Shown here: positions 1 through 8,766 of the stretch, piece by piece
Numbering within the stretch: the stretch's first letter is position 1
How the letters are laid out: each line of letters opens with the position of its first letter
DNA from: Providencia stuartii
Lineage (GTDB): Bacteria > Pseudomonadota > Gammaproteobacteria > Enterobacterales > Enterobacteriaceae
Length of the DNA: 64,000 nt
Assembly (NCBI GenBank): GCA_900455155.1
Contig: UGUC01000002.1
Location: 2,418,001 to 2,482,000, forward strand
Direction of reading: 5' to 3'
Translations under genes and position numbers: made by a program
The notes under the pieces: generated by a model
Databases searched by the model: none
Told to the model about the DNA's origin: nothing
The model's input: only the letters and a program-made list of their open reading frames with translations

Positions 1-297
1 ATAATAAAAGGTTCCCTGTAACTTAACAGGATGAGTAAATAAGCTAAATAACGCTTCCTGAGTTGTACAATTTGATAATACGTTGGTAATAGCCAATGGT
101 GCTGTCAGCATCTCACTTAACCACAACGTTTTTCCATTAGGCTCAATGAGTGAAGCATCGATAGTCATATCATTGATAGGAGCCAATCCGTTTTCGATAG
201 CAAGACTGGCAAAATGAATTAACAACTCTGAAGAAATCGCCTTTGCCACTTCTTTTGATTTGGGAGAAATTACTGGAGATGATAAATCAATAGACAT
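1..297 (-). CDS. unidentified protein, N-terminal part only (runs off the window)
   Basis: An open frame on the minus strand begins here and runs off the left edge after about 99 codons without a stop. Two ATGs are available (303 and 297). An AAGGA motif overlaps the first but lies five bases upstream of the second, so 297 is the better start. The product begins MSIDLSSPVIS and has no signal peptide or membrane segment in the part seen. I do not recognise the family. It reads away from rimO and is separated from it by a bidirectional hairpin terminator. Confidence 0.55.
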   Translation of the reverse strand, partial: MSIDLSSPVISPKSKEVAKAISSELLIHFASLAIENGLAPINDMTIDASLIEPNGKTLWLSEMLTAPLAITNVLSNCTTQEALFSLFTHPVKLQGTFYY

Positions 298-453
298 AGC
301 CATCCTTATACATCCGTAAGTCATTCTCAAATTATGTCAATTTTTCATGAAATTTTAATATCACAAATCAAATAATACATGAATAGTTTTTTATCCTTTG
401 ATCTAGGACAATAACATTGATTATATCGAAATTAGATACTAATAATGCGGCTA

Positions 454-491
454 AAAAAAGCCTGCTCGTTCAATTATTGAGCAGGGCTTTT
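454..491. terminator. bidirectional rho-independent terminator
   Basis: A stem of about twelve pairs (AAAAAGCCTGCTC against GAGCAGGGCTTTT) has an A-run on its left and a T-run on its right. It lies just past the rimO stop on the minus strand. Confidence 0.8.
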
Positions 492-515
492 GTCTATTAT
501 CTTTTCACTTGGTGG

Positions 516-1856
516 TTATTCAGAGACAATTGAACCCCAGAGATCATACTCATCAGCATGCTCAATCAGCACATTAACAATGTCACCTGGCTTCACGTCA
601 AATTCACCATTTAAATAAACCATACCATCAATTTCTGGGGCATCCGCCATACTACGACCAATTGCACCTTCATCATCGACTTCATCAATGATAACAGGCA
701 ATTTGCGCCCAATTTTTTCTTGCAACCTTTCTGTTGAAATTTGTTGTTGCAACTGCATAAAAACGATGATAGCGCTCCTCTTTAACTTCTTCAGGAACCT
801 GATCGGCTAGTTCGTTCGCTTTCGCGCCCTTCAACTGGACTATATTTAAAGCAGCCAACGCGATCAAGGCGCGCTTCTTGTAAGAAGTCGAGTAACATTT
901 GGAAATCTTCTTCCGTTTCCCCTGGGAAGCCCACAATAAAAGTAGAGCGTAAAGTTAATTCAGGGCAAATTTCACGCCCAGCGTTTAATACGCTCAAGTG
1001 TTCTTTCGACCGCACCTGGGCGTTTCATGAGTTTTAGAATTTTTGGGCTAGCATGCTGCAATGGAATATCCAAATAAGGAAGAACTTTCCCCTTCCGCCA
1101 TCAATGGATTACCTCATCAACATGTGGGTAATGGGTAGACATAATGTAAGCGAAACCCACACACCAAGTGACGCTAATTGCTCACATAAGCCAACCATAC
1201 TGGTTTTAACGGGTTTACCTTCCCAAAAGCCTGTACGATGTTTGACATCAACACCATAAGCGGAAGTATCTTGTGAGATCACCAGTAGCTCTTTAACGCC
1301 TGATTCAACTAAGCGTTTTGCTTCATTTAGTACATCCCCAATGGCGCGACTATCTAAGTCACCACGCATGGATGGAATAATGCAGAATGTACAACGGTGA
1401 TTACAACCTTCCGATATCTTCAAATAGGCATAATGTTTTGGCGTTAATTTAACACCTTGCTCAGGAACTAAGCTCAAAAAAGGATCATGTTCTGGTTTTG
1501 GCACATAATGATGAACATGATTGAGTACTTGCTCATAACTATGAGGGCCTGTAATTTCGAGTACTTTTGGGTGTACTTCGCGGATTTGGTTTTCTTTAGC
1601 CCCAAGACACCCTGTCACAATCACTTTGCCATTTTCATTTAATGCTTCACCAATCGCTTCAAGAGACTCTTGAACGGCACTATCAATAAAGCCACAAGTA
1701 TTCACAATGACCAAATCAGCATCATCATAACTTGGTACAACTTGATAGCCATCTGTGCGTAGTTCAGTCAAGATACGTTCTGAATCGACAAGATTTTTTG
1801 GGCAGCCAAGTGAAACAAAACCAATTTTTTGGCACCGGATTAGTATTTTGCGACAT
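516..1856 (-). CDS. rimO: ribosomal protein S12 methylthiotransferase RimO (five apparent frameshifts)
   Basis: RimO is a radical-SAM [4Fe-4S] enzyme that adds a methylthio group to an aspartate of ribosomal protein S12 in the cytoplasm. The pieces read in order as one protein of about 445 residues, the usual length. They comprise an N-terminal MTTase domain ([22 protein letters not shown]), the radical-SAM cluster motif CNHRCTFC and a C-terminal TRAM domain ending DLWGSIVSE. The frame is broken by one extra base in homopolymers near 1828, 1153, 978, 828 and 760; removing each restores the expected RimO sequence. The start at 1856 gives MSQNT. Because every break is a homopolymer insertion, I infer sequencing error rather than a pseudogene. 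Confidence 0.92.
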
Positions 1857-2094
1857 AACTCACTTCTTTTATTGTTTTAAAAAATGGGCTGGATTTTACC
1901 TGAAGTATAATAAAAATTGTACAAATTTTTAGCTATGAACATTGATTAGATTAAGCCATTTACCTCTTAAGGATTTTACCGCTATAAAATAGACATTATT
2001 AATACATCGTTATTTATTAGCTATCAAATTTGACTTATGTTACCCTCTTCGATTTCATTAAAAAGAGTTGATGCTAAATACTGTTCGTTAAAAT

Positions 2095-3060
2095 ATGAAG
2101 AAAAATAAGAGCAAGAATAAGAAAAGCAACAGACGTAGAAATAACCATAGCTACAACAGCAATACTTTCAGTATAGATAGCATGAGTAACGACAATAGTA
2201 TCAGTAACAACAATAACCCTTATGTTATCTTCGAAACGATAATTTACCCATTACCAAATGAACTAAAACGCCCTATAGAACCCGTAATTGGCCATGGTAA
2301 TCAAGCAGTTATTTATTTTTTATGGCTATTTTTTGCATTGCTATATGCATTTACTTCTCTCATTTTATGGGAAGTTATCTTGGGAAAGTTACTTTTTATT
2401 ACTATTGAGGCCATACTATTAGTTTCATTTTATGCTCTACTAAAACGATTAAGTAAAACTGTTGGTTATTTTTCTGTAGATAACGACGGATTTCGTATTA
2501 TTAATACCCTATATCCAAACGGGAACATTGAAATACTCTGGGAAAATATTTGCTCTGAGTATATTGTGCATATTAAAACAAGCGGTAGAAATCGGCCTGA
2601 CTATCTTGTTTTTCAATATAAAAATGCCTCAAATGAGCGTAAAGAATATAAATTACCCCTCGAAAACTGGCTTAACTATTCACTTTTCTCTCCAATAGAA
2701 AAAAGGAAGTGGATGCTCAAGGCGGTCCTTAAAGGACTTGCGAGAACTCCTGATATAAAAATCAATCAAAGTGTATTTACTAAACTCGATGTAAACCCAA
2801 AAACCTTTGAATTTGCACCATCAAAGAGAAGGGTAGAAAATATAGAGGCCATTATTATCTCAATCATAGTTTTAGGTCTTTCCTTTATATTATGGACATT
2901 TTTGTCCATAAACCTACCATTTTCATGGGCTTTAGGTTTGTTATTAGCTTCAGTTATCCCGATATTTATTGGATTGACTTTATTTATGAGTTGGCTTTAT
3001 CCAGAAACTGTAAACAATATTAGCTATACCAATACAGATACCGATAACGTTAATAAATAA
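2095..3060 (+). CDS. hypothetical membrane protein with Lys/Arg- and Asn-rich N-terminus
   Basis: This intact 321-residue frame is not assigned to a family. Residues 1-20 are almost all Lys, Asn, Ser and Arg, followed by a Ser/Asn-rich stretch to about residue 42. Two hydrophobic segments lie at about 72-97 and 98-120. A soluble middle domain follows (DNDGFRIINTLYP, EILWENI), then two more membrane segments near 252-272 and 281-301. The fold resembles small enterobacterial membrane proteins with a PH-like middle domain, but that is a weak impression. The Shine-Dalgarno match is poor. It stands alone between rimO and a convergent gene. Confidence 0.7.
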   Translation: MKKNKSKNKKSNRRRNNHSYNSNTFSIDSMSNDNSISNNNNPYVIFETIIYPLPNELKRPIEPVIGHGNQAVIYFLWLFFALLYAFTSLILWEVILGKLLFITIEAILLVSFYALLKRLSKTVGYFSVDNDGFRIINTLYPNGNIEILWENICSEYIVHIKTSGRNRPDYLVFQYKNASNERKEYKLPLENWLNYSLFSPIEKRKWMLKAVLKGLARTPDIKINQSVFTKLDVNPKTFEFAPSKRRVENIEAIIISIIVLGLSFILWTFLSINLPFSWALGLLLASVIPIFIGLTLFMSWLYPETVNNISYTNTDTDNVNK

Positions 3061-3120
3061 TCACCTTAGCTGTCGCACTTTCCTCATTTGGTCTACCTAA
3101 TGAAACGAATATAAACCACA

Positions 3121-3160
3121 AAGCCGAAAGCTATTCCCTATCAACTCTCGGCTTAAAAAA
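3121..3160. terminator. hairpin between convergent genes
   Basis: AAGCCGA and TCGGCTT pair across about 20 bases of loop. A T-rich stretch follows on the minus strand only loosely, so this is a weak terminator candidate. Confidence 0.4.
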
Positions 3161-3162
3161 CA

Positions 3163-4093
3163 CTAACGATTTATTGAACGAGCAATACGTGAATAAGTAT
3201 GCCGAACACCTCGGATCACAATACCATAATTTAAAATATTCTCTGGTAATGCAATACCGTTATAGCCCGAATCGCCGATATGATGCAGATCTGTTCCTGC
3301 CATTTTTACACATCAGCGCAATTTGGCGAATGGTTTGTATATCCGCCCCTTCTTGCGATGTCCCAATTGCCGTCATCGTTAATACCCCTTGTGAATGACA
3401 ATAAGCCACCATTTTTTGCACAAATTCGGCTGAGATCCCCGGCACCGTTCCAGGGGCTGGTAATAAAATCACATCTGCACCGCTATCAATAAAAACTACG
3501 AATATCCGTCTCGGTAATTAACTGCTCAGCAGATTCATTTAACACCCCCGCAGCATGCATTTTGCCCGTGACCAAGATAATATTTTCACCCACAGCCGCT
3601 TTAAGCTCTTTTAGGCTTAAATTAATTTCATGATTGGTGACGCCATTGCCTGGATTTCCGTTAATACAATAATATCCACTCCCATCTCTTTTAATTTGAT
3701 GGCATTTTTTACCGTAGCTAATCGCCCTTCAGATATTTTCCACTGCGCATCTTGATGAGGATTATTAAAACCTGCGGGAACAGGCTCTAGATTCACGCCG
3801 ATAGCTCGGCCAGTAAGGCGTTTTAACGTGCGGATGATCTCTGTTTGAGGTGTATTATCAGGAAGCCCTTGAACAACGGGATTATCCACATCAAAAATGT
3901 TTAATAGTAAAATGTCAGCACCTTGACTCGCTGCAAGTTCAGCATTTGTCACATTCATTAAAACAGGTTGAATAGTGCCAATAGTCTCAGAAACCACTAG
4001 GCGCCCTTCACTTCCTTTAATCGCTTCTAATAATGCCTTTTTATTCATATGCAGTATTTCAGAAGCCGTACAATCAAGATAACGTTTTTGCAT
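3163..4093 (-). CDS. TIM-barrel PEP phosphonomutase-like protein (DUF7916-type), three apparent frameshifts
   Basis: The fragments assemble into one protein of about 310 residues. It starts MQKRYLDCTASEIL, runs through GADILLLNIFDVDNP and GVNLEPVP, and ends SRIARSIN followed by TAG at 3163. From memory this matches a family of uncharacterised bacterial proteins, once labelled haloacid-dehalogenase-like and now DUF7916. They have a PEP-mutase/isocitrate-lyase-like barrel and are often found near sugar-uptake genes. No substrate can be named. The frame is broken by a missing G near 3660, an extra T near 3495 and an extra A near 3310, all homopolymer errors. Confidence 0.7.
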
Positions 4094-4305
4094 ACTTTAC
4101 ACCTTTATATATTCGTGGGGTGATAATAAACAAACTCTGTTCAATTCATCGTGACATAAAATCAATAAGCTGATTATATTCGATATAACAAGATATTTTT
4201 TAAAGAATAATAACTTTCTTACTGTAATTATTTTTTTAAAACTTTTCATGTATTTGGCGTTAAATGAAATTTTTCAGCTTAAACTTTAACTTGAACAGCA
4301 GTAAT

Positions 4306-4324
4306 AATAATGATTATCATTGCG
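4306..4324. promoter_or_regulatory. Fur box
   Basis: AATAATGATTATCATTGCG matches the 19-base Fur consensus GATAATGATAATCATTATC at about 15 positions. It sits 32 bases before the first gene of the iron-uptake operon, so the operon is probably repressed by Fur-Fe(II). Confidence 0.75.
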
Positions 4325-4355
4325 CTTCCTATAATAAAATAATGGTAAGGACAAA

Positions 4356-4916
4356 ATGATGAAACTCGCTTATCAAGCTGCTGTTTCGGGTTTAGCTCTA
4401 TTCTCTGTGGCTGCTTTTGCTCAAGAATACCCTTTAGGCCAGCCGTCATTAAAAATGGAATGGAAATCCAAGGTGTTTATCTACAGCCTATCACAATGGA
4501 TACCGAAGAAGGACAACATGCAATGTCCCACCTTCCAGCCGATAAAGCAGATATCCATTTAGAAGCAGATATTCATGCGGTTGAAGATAATCCGAATGGT
4601 TTTGCTGAAGGTGATTGGATCCCATATCTCAGCATCGAATACACAGTAACTAAACTTGGTGACAAACCCCAAACCCAAACGGGTACTTTCATGCCAATGG
4701 TCGCAAGTGATGGGCCTCACTATGGCGAAAACATCAAGTTAGATGGTAATGGTAAATACAAGGTAACCTACAAAATTTATCCCACCATCCTACAACAAAC
4801 AAGTTGCCTTTGGTCGTCATATCGATAAAGAAACAGGCGTTGCTCCTTGGTTCAAACCTTTCGAAGTTTCATGGGAGTTTGACTATGCGGGCGTCGGCCG
4901 TAAAGGCAGCTACTAA
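4356..4916 (+). CDS. periplasmic iron-binding protein of the P19/FetP family (two frameshifts)
   Basis: P19-type proteins bind iron and copper in the periplasm and work with FTR1 permeases. The protein of about 185 residues has a cleavable signal peptide ending near AAFAQ. It keeps the His-rich metal motifs expected of the family (HLEADIHA, SDGPHYGENIKL, GRHIDKETG) and ends KGSY. A missing A near 4453 and an extra C near 4783 break the frame; correcting both gives an uninterrupted family member. It is the first gene after the Fur box and is separated by about 220 bases from the cupredoxin gene. Confidence 0.85.
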
Positions 4917-5137
4917 CCTACGAATCAATACTCTAAATCATTCGGGATGCAGCTAAGTGAAATGAATGTATCACAAGGATCATACAAACCTTTATGAACT
5001 GTGCGCATCAGCATCACTAATATCGCTGTTATTTAAACTTGAATATCGCGAGTGTATAGGGTTTAAGGGCTAGCCGCTGCTTAATTGCTGCGAATAGCCC
5101 TTTTTACTTTTATTAAAGGTCACTTTTGTTGAGCTAA

Positions 5138-5481
5138 ATGAAGATGAGAACACTACTAAGCCTTACTCTGCTTCTTTTTTCAGTGCTAATACCGAATACG
5201 GTTTTCGCAGCAGAAAAATTTACCGTCGAACTCGAAATGAAAAATGGTGACTTGATCCCACGAGTCCTTGAGGTTCCTGCAAAAAATATTATTCGGATCA
5301 AAATCACCAATACAGGCACTGAACCTGCAGAGTTTGAAAGCACCCAATTACGCAAAGAAAAAAGTGCTCGCTCCGGGGGCTAGCTCTGTTGTCGTCATTG
5401 CACCTCTAAAACCAGGAAGTTACACCTTTTTTGATGATTTTCACCTGTCTCACCCAAAAAGGTGAGATCATAGCGAAGTAG
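5138..5481 (+). CDS. periplasmic cupredoxin-like iron-transport protein (two frameshifts)
   Basis: This is a short exported protein of about 113 residues. It has a signal peptide (residues 1-25, ending VFAAE) and a single cupredoxin-like domain with the conserved ending KPGSYTFFDDFH. In E. coli EfeO this domain is the N-terminal half of a larger protein; here it is a separate gene upstream of the permease and of an EfeO that lacks it. Extra bases near 5365 and 5458 break the frame. Corrected, the protein ends GEIIAK at 5481, eleven bases before efeU. Its likely job is to bind or oxidise ferrous iron next to the FTR1 permease. Confidence 0.82.
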
Positions 5482-5492
5482 TAGGATAATTT

Positions 5493-6326
5493 ATGGGGCA
5501 AGTTCTGTTTGTTGTATGGCGTGAAAGCTTTGAAGCGCTACTCGTTATCGGCATTATCTATGCGTGGATCAAACACCACCCAGATGCACGAAATGGAATG
5601 CGTTTTTTATGGACTGGGGTTGCCCTCGGTCTTCTCATTTCCATTTTGTTAGCATTACTCATTTATGGCGTATTTAATATTCTTGATGATACAGGGCAAT
5701 CCCTGTTTATGATCTTTATGGAATTCCTTGCGTGTATATTAATCGTCCAAATGGTCTATTGGATGAATAAGCATGGTCGTTCCTTAAAATCCGAAATTGA
5801 ATCCGGTATTAGCCGAAATGCAGAGCGCCATAATTGGTGGGGAGCAGCACTCATCATCGCTATTGCTATTGCTCGAGAAGGTAGTGAGATCGTTGTTTTC
5901 CTATCTAGCTTTATCATGTCATTAAATGCAGAAAATGCTTCAGGATTTGCTTTAGAAGTCGCAGGTGGCGTATTAATTGCAGGCCTAACATTATATGCCT
6001 TCTTGCTTACTAACCGTTTTATTTCATGGAAGCTGTTCTTTAAAATCACCGGCGTGGTCTTACTCTTTCTTGCTTTATCGCTACTACTCAAAGGGGTTGA
6101 AGAGAGCGCAAACTTATTAATTGAATATGATTATGCTATTCCTGAGTTTTTAATTTACCCAGCATGGGATACGACAGCACTATTAGATGATTCAAATATT
6201 GTAGGTAATTTTATCTCTTCGTTCTTCGCTTACCGCTCACAACCAATTTGGCTAAGTGTGATTACATTTGTCATTTATTGGATAGTCGTTATCGCGCTGT
6301 TTTCTCGGAGTAAAAAACATGCGTAA
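5493..6326 (+). CDS. efeU: FTR1-family iron permease EfeU
   Basis: This is an inner-membrane high-affinity iron permease of 277 residues with about seven membrane segments. The two R-E-x-x-E signatures that coordinate iron are both present: RESFE at residues 10-14 and REGSE near residue 127. The C-terminus ends RSKKHA. The stop overlaps the efeO start by eight bases, so the two are translationally coupled. Confidence 0.93.
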   Translation: MGQVLFVVWRESFEALLVIGIIYAWIKHHPDARNGMRFLWTGVALGLLISILLALLIYGVFNILDDTGQSLFMIFMEFLACILIVQMVYWMNKHGRSLKSEIESGISRNAERHNWWGAALIIAIAIAREGSEIVVFLSSFIMSLNAENASGFALEVAGGVLIAGLTLYAFLLTNRFISWKLFFKITGVVLLFLALSLLLKGVEESANLLIEYDYAIPEFLIYPAWDTTALLDDSNIVGNFISSFFAYRSQPIWLSVITFVIYWIVVIALFSRSKKHA

Positions 6327-7218
6327 TGCTAAAACACTAAAGTCTATGTTTCTATGCGGTATGGTTTTAGTCATAGCAATACCCACTACTGTATCAGCAA
6401 AAGCATTAAGATCCCCTGTACAAACAGGGGATGACATAATTATCGCTAAAGGTGATATTCCCACCCCTGAGAAATATCATTCCGCCATTACAAATTATTT
6501 AAGTTATACAACGGAACAATTAGGCAAAATGGTTTCTCAACTGGAAACCTTGAACAAAAGTTTAAAAAAAGGCGACCTCAAAACCGCTGAACAAGCCTAT
6601 ATTCAGGCACATCAATATTACGAATCTGTTCGCCCAATTATTATATTGTTTGGTAATACTGACAGAACCATTAATGCTAGGGCTGACTACTTTCTTGATA
6701 AAGAAAAAGATTACCGTTTCACTGGTTTCCATCTTATTGAATATCAATTATTTGACCGTAAAGACAGTAAAGCGGCACTCGCTGCAACCGATGAGCTACT
6801 GCTAAAAGCCCGGGATCTTCAAAAACGCGTAGCGACTGAACGTGTTGAGATACCTAAATTAGTGCAAGCGTCAGCCGATTTTATTGAGATGATCCTTGAA
6901 ACTAAATTGGCTGGCAAAGAGAATATCTATAGCCAATCTGATTTGAGCGATATAGCAGCAAACCTGCAAGGCTCACAACACGTTATTAAAGTGCTGACCC
7001 CTTTTATCGCTCCCAACGTGCTCCAACGTATCCAAAATAATTATCAAAAGGCCAATGAGATCATGAAGCCTTATCAATTGCCCTCGGGAATTTACCAGCC
7101 TTATAACCAGTTGAGCAAAAAAGACATGATGGCACTTTATTCCGTATTAACGCAGCAAGCTGAAGACCTCGCACAGCTCAGATATCAGCTCAGTGTTGAT
7201 GTATATTATAAATATTGA
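6319..7218 (+). CDS. efeO: EfeO-type periplasmic protein, M75/imelysin domain only
   Basis: This 299-residue exported protein has a signal peptide of about 27 residues (ending TVSAKA) and one imelysin/M75 domain carrying the HxxE metal motif (FHLIEYQLF, near residue 140). E. coli EfeO is longer because it has a cupredoxin domain in front. Here that domain is the separate gene at 5138. It acts in the periplasm, presumably handing iron to EfeU. It is coupled to efeU by overlap and followed after eleven bases by efeB. Confidence 0.9.
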   Translation: MRNAKTLKSMFLCGMVLVIAIPTTVSAKALRSPVQTGDDIIIAKGDIPTPEKYHSAITNYLSYTTEQLGKMVSQLETLNKSLKKGDLKTAEQAYIQAHQYYESVRPIIILFGNTDRTINARADYFLDKEKDYRFTGFHLIEYQLFDRKDSKAALAATDELLLKARDLQKRVATERVEIPKLVQASADFIEMILETKLAGKENIYSQSDLSDIAANLQGSQHVIKVLTPFIAPNVLQRIQNNYQKANEIMKPYQLPSGIYQPYNQLSKKDMMALYSVLTQQAEDLAQLRYQLSVDVYYKY

Positions 7219-7229
7219 GGTAACAAGCC

Positions 7230-8502
7230 ATGAAGGCTAAATTACAAAACGATTCTACAACTGTCAGCTTATCTCGGCGCAATGCATTAAAAACATTAGC
7301 TGTTGGTAGTTTTATTGCAGCGGCTCCTACATTTGCGGCTAACACGCGCCAAAATGCCTGTTTTGTCGTCCTATGATAAGACGATCCCCTTTGAAGGCTT
7401 ACACCAAGCGGGTGTTTTAACACCTGAACAGAAAAATGCCTCATTTATTGCATTTAATGTCACCGTTGAATCACTCGATAAACTACAGAAGCTATTCGAA
7501 ATACTGACAAAAAGAATTGCGTATCTAACGCAGGTACAAACAGCACCTAAAACTCCTAATGACCGTATGCCGCCGGCTGAATCAGGGATTTTAGGAACTC
7601 ACATTCAGCCAGATGCTTTAACTGTCACGGTTTCTCTGGGTCAGAGCTTATTTGATACACGATTTGGGTTAGATAAAATCAAACCTCGCTATCTTGTTGA
7701 AATGACCAGTTTTCCAAATGATAGGCTAGAGCAAAAGTGGTGTGGCGGTGATATCACATTACAAATTTGTGCGAATAGTCAAGAAAGCGTCATTTATGCG
7801 TTACGCGATATTTTAAGGCATACATCCCCTTTTATGTTCCCACTGTGGAAAATAGATGGCTTCTTACCTTCTCGTGATATTGACAGCCAATCAACGCCAA
7901 TCAATTTATTTGGGTTTAAAGATGGCACAGGCAATGCCCCTGCCAATGATAACCAATTAATGAATGAACTTATTTGGGTTACCGAAGGAGGAAAAGAGCC
8001 TAGTTGGTGTACTGGTGGTACCTATCAAGCAGTACGACTCATCCGTTTTAATCTTGAATTTTGGGATAGAACCCCGCTTGAAGACCAAGAAAATGATTTC
8101 GGTCGCCATAAAGATACAGGGGCACCTATCGGTATGAAGCAAGAACATGATGACCCTCAATTTGACAAAGATCCTCATGGGGACCGCGTATTATTCGACT
8201 CCCACATGCGCCGTGCCGAACCTCGTAACCCTGAGCGTTATACCGCAAAACTAAGGCGCCGTAGCTACAGCTACTCACTTGGTTTAACCCCTAATGGGTT
8301 ACTTGATATGGGGCTTATCTTCGTTTCATACCAAAAAAATCTTAAAACAGGTTTTATTGATACTCAAAAACGGCTTAATGGTGAGCCACTTGAACGCTAT
8401 ATTAAACCTTTTGGGGGTGGCTACTATTTTGTATTGCCAGGTGTACAAACAGCCCAAGACTACCTAGCTCAAGGTATGTTTGAAGCCGCCAAAAAAGCTT
8501 AA
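7230..8502 (+). CDS. efeB: Tat-exported DyP-type haem peroxidase EfeB (one frameshift)
   Basis: EfeB is a periplasmic dye-decolourising peroxidase thought to oxidise Fe(II), or to release iron from haem, for the EfeUO system. The N-terminus carries a twin-arginine signal (SRRNALKTL, then a hydrophobic stretch to TFAA). The mature part has the family GxxDG motif (GFKDGTGNA) and the proximal haem histidine region (SHMRRAEPRNP). The total is about 423 residues. One extra base near 7353 separates the signal peptide from the rest. It is the last gene of the iron operon. Confidence 0.92.
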
Positions 8503-8766
8503 TCGATTTAATTTTTGCGGGATCGCGCATTGCCTTCCCGCACTTGAATATTCTACTAAACATCATCACCCCCTCTTTTCCCTTCTAATAGCCACATTTA
8601 AAAACAATCACAAAATCAATAAATTAAATAAATCAACATCACCCATACTTAATTCGCAATAAAAAATAATGTGACCCGTATCATTTAATACGATAACCGT
8701 GTTGGACTTCATAGATTGATTTATGCTCAAAATGGCATTCACTATTACGAATAATAAGGGATCTCT

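Noticed and set aside
5756-6091. Antisense 111-codon frame in efeU
   Set aside because: It is a mirror of the membrane-protein coding sequence, with no start signals.
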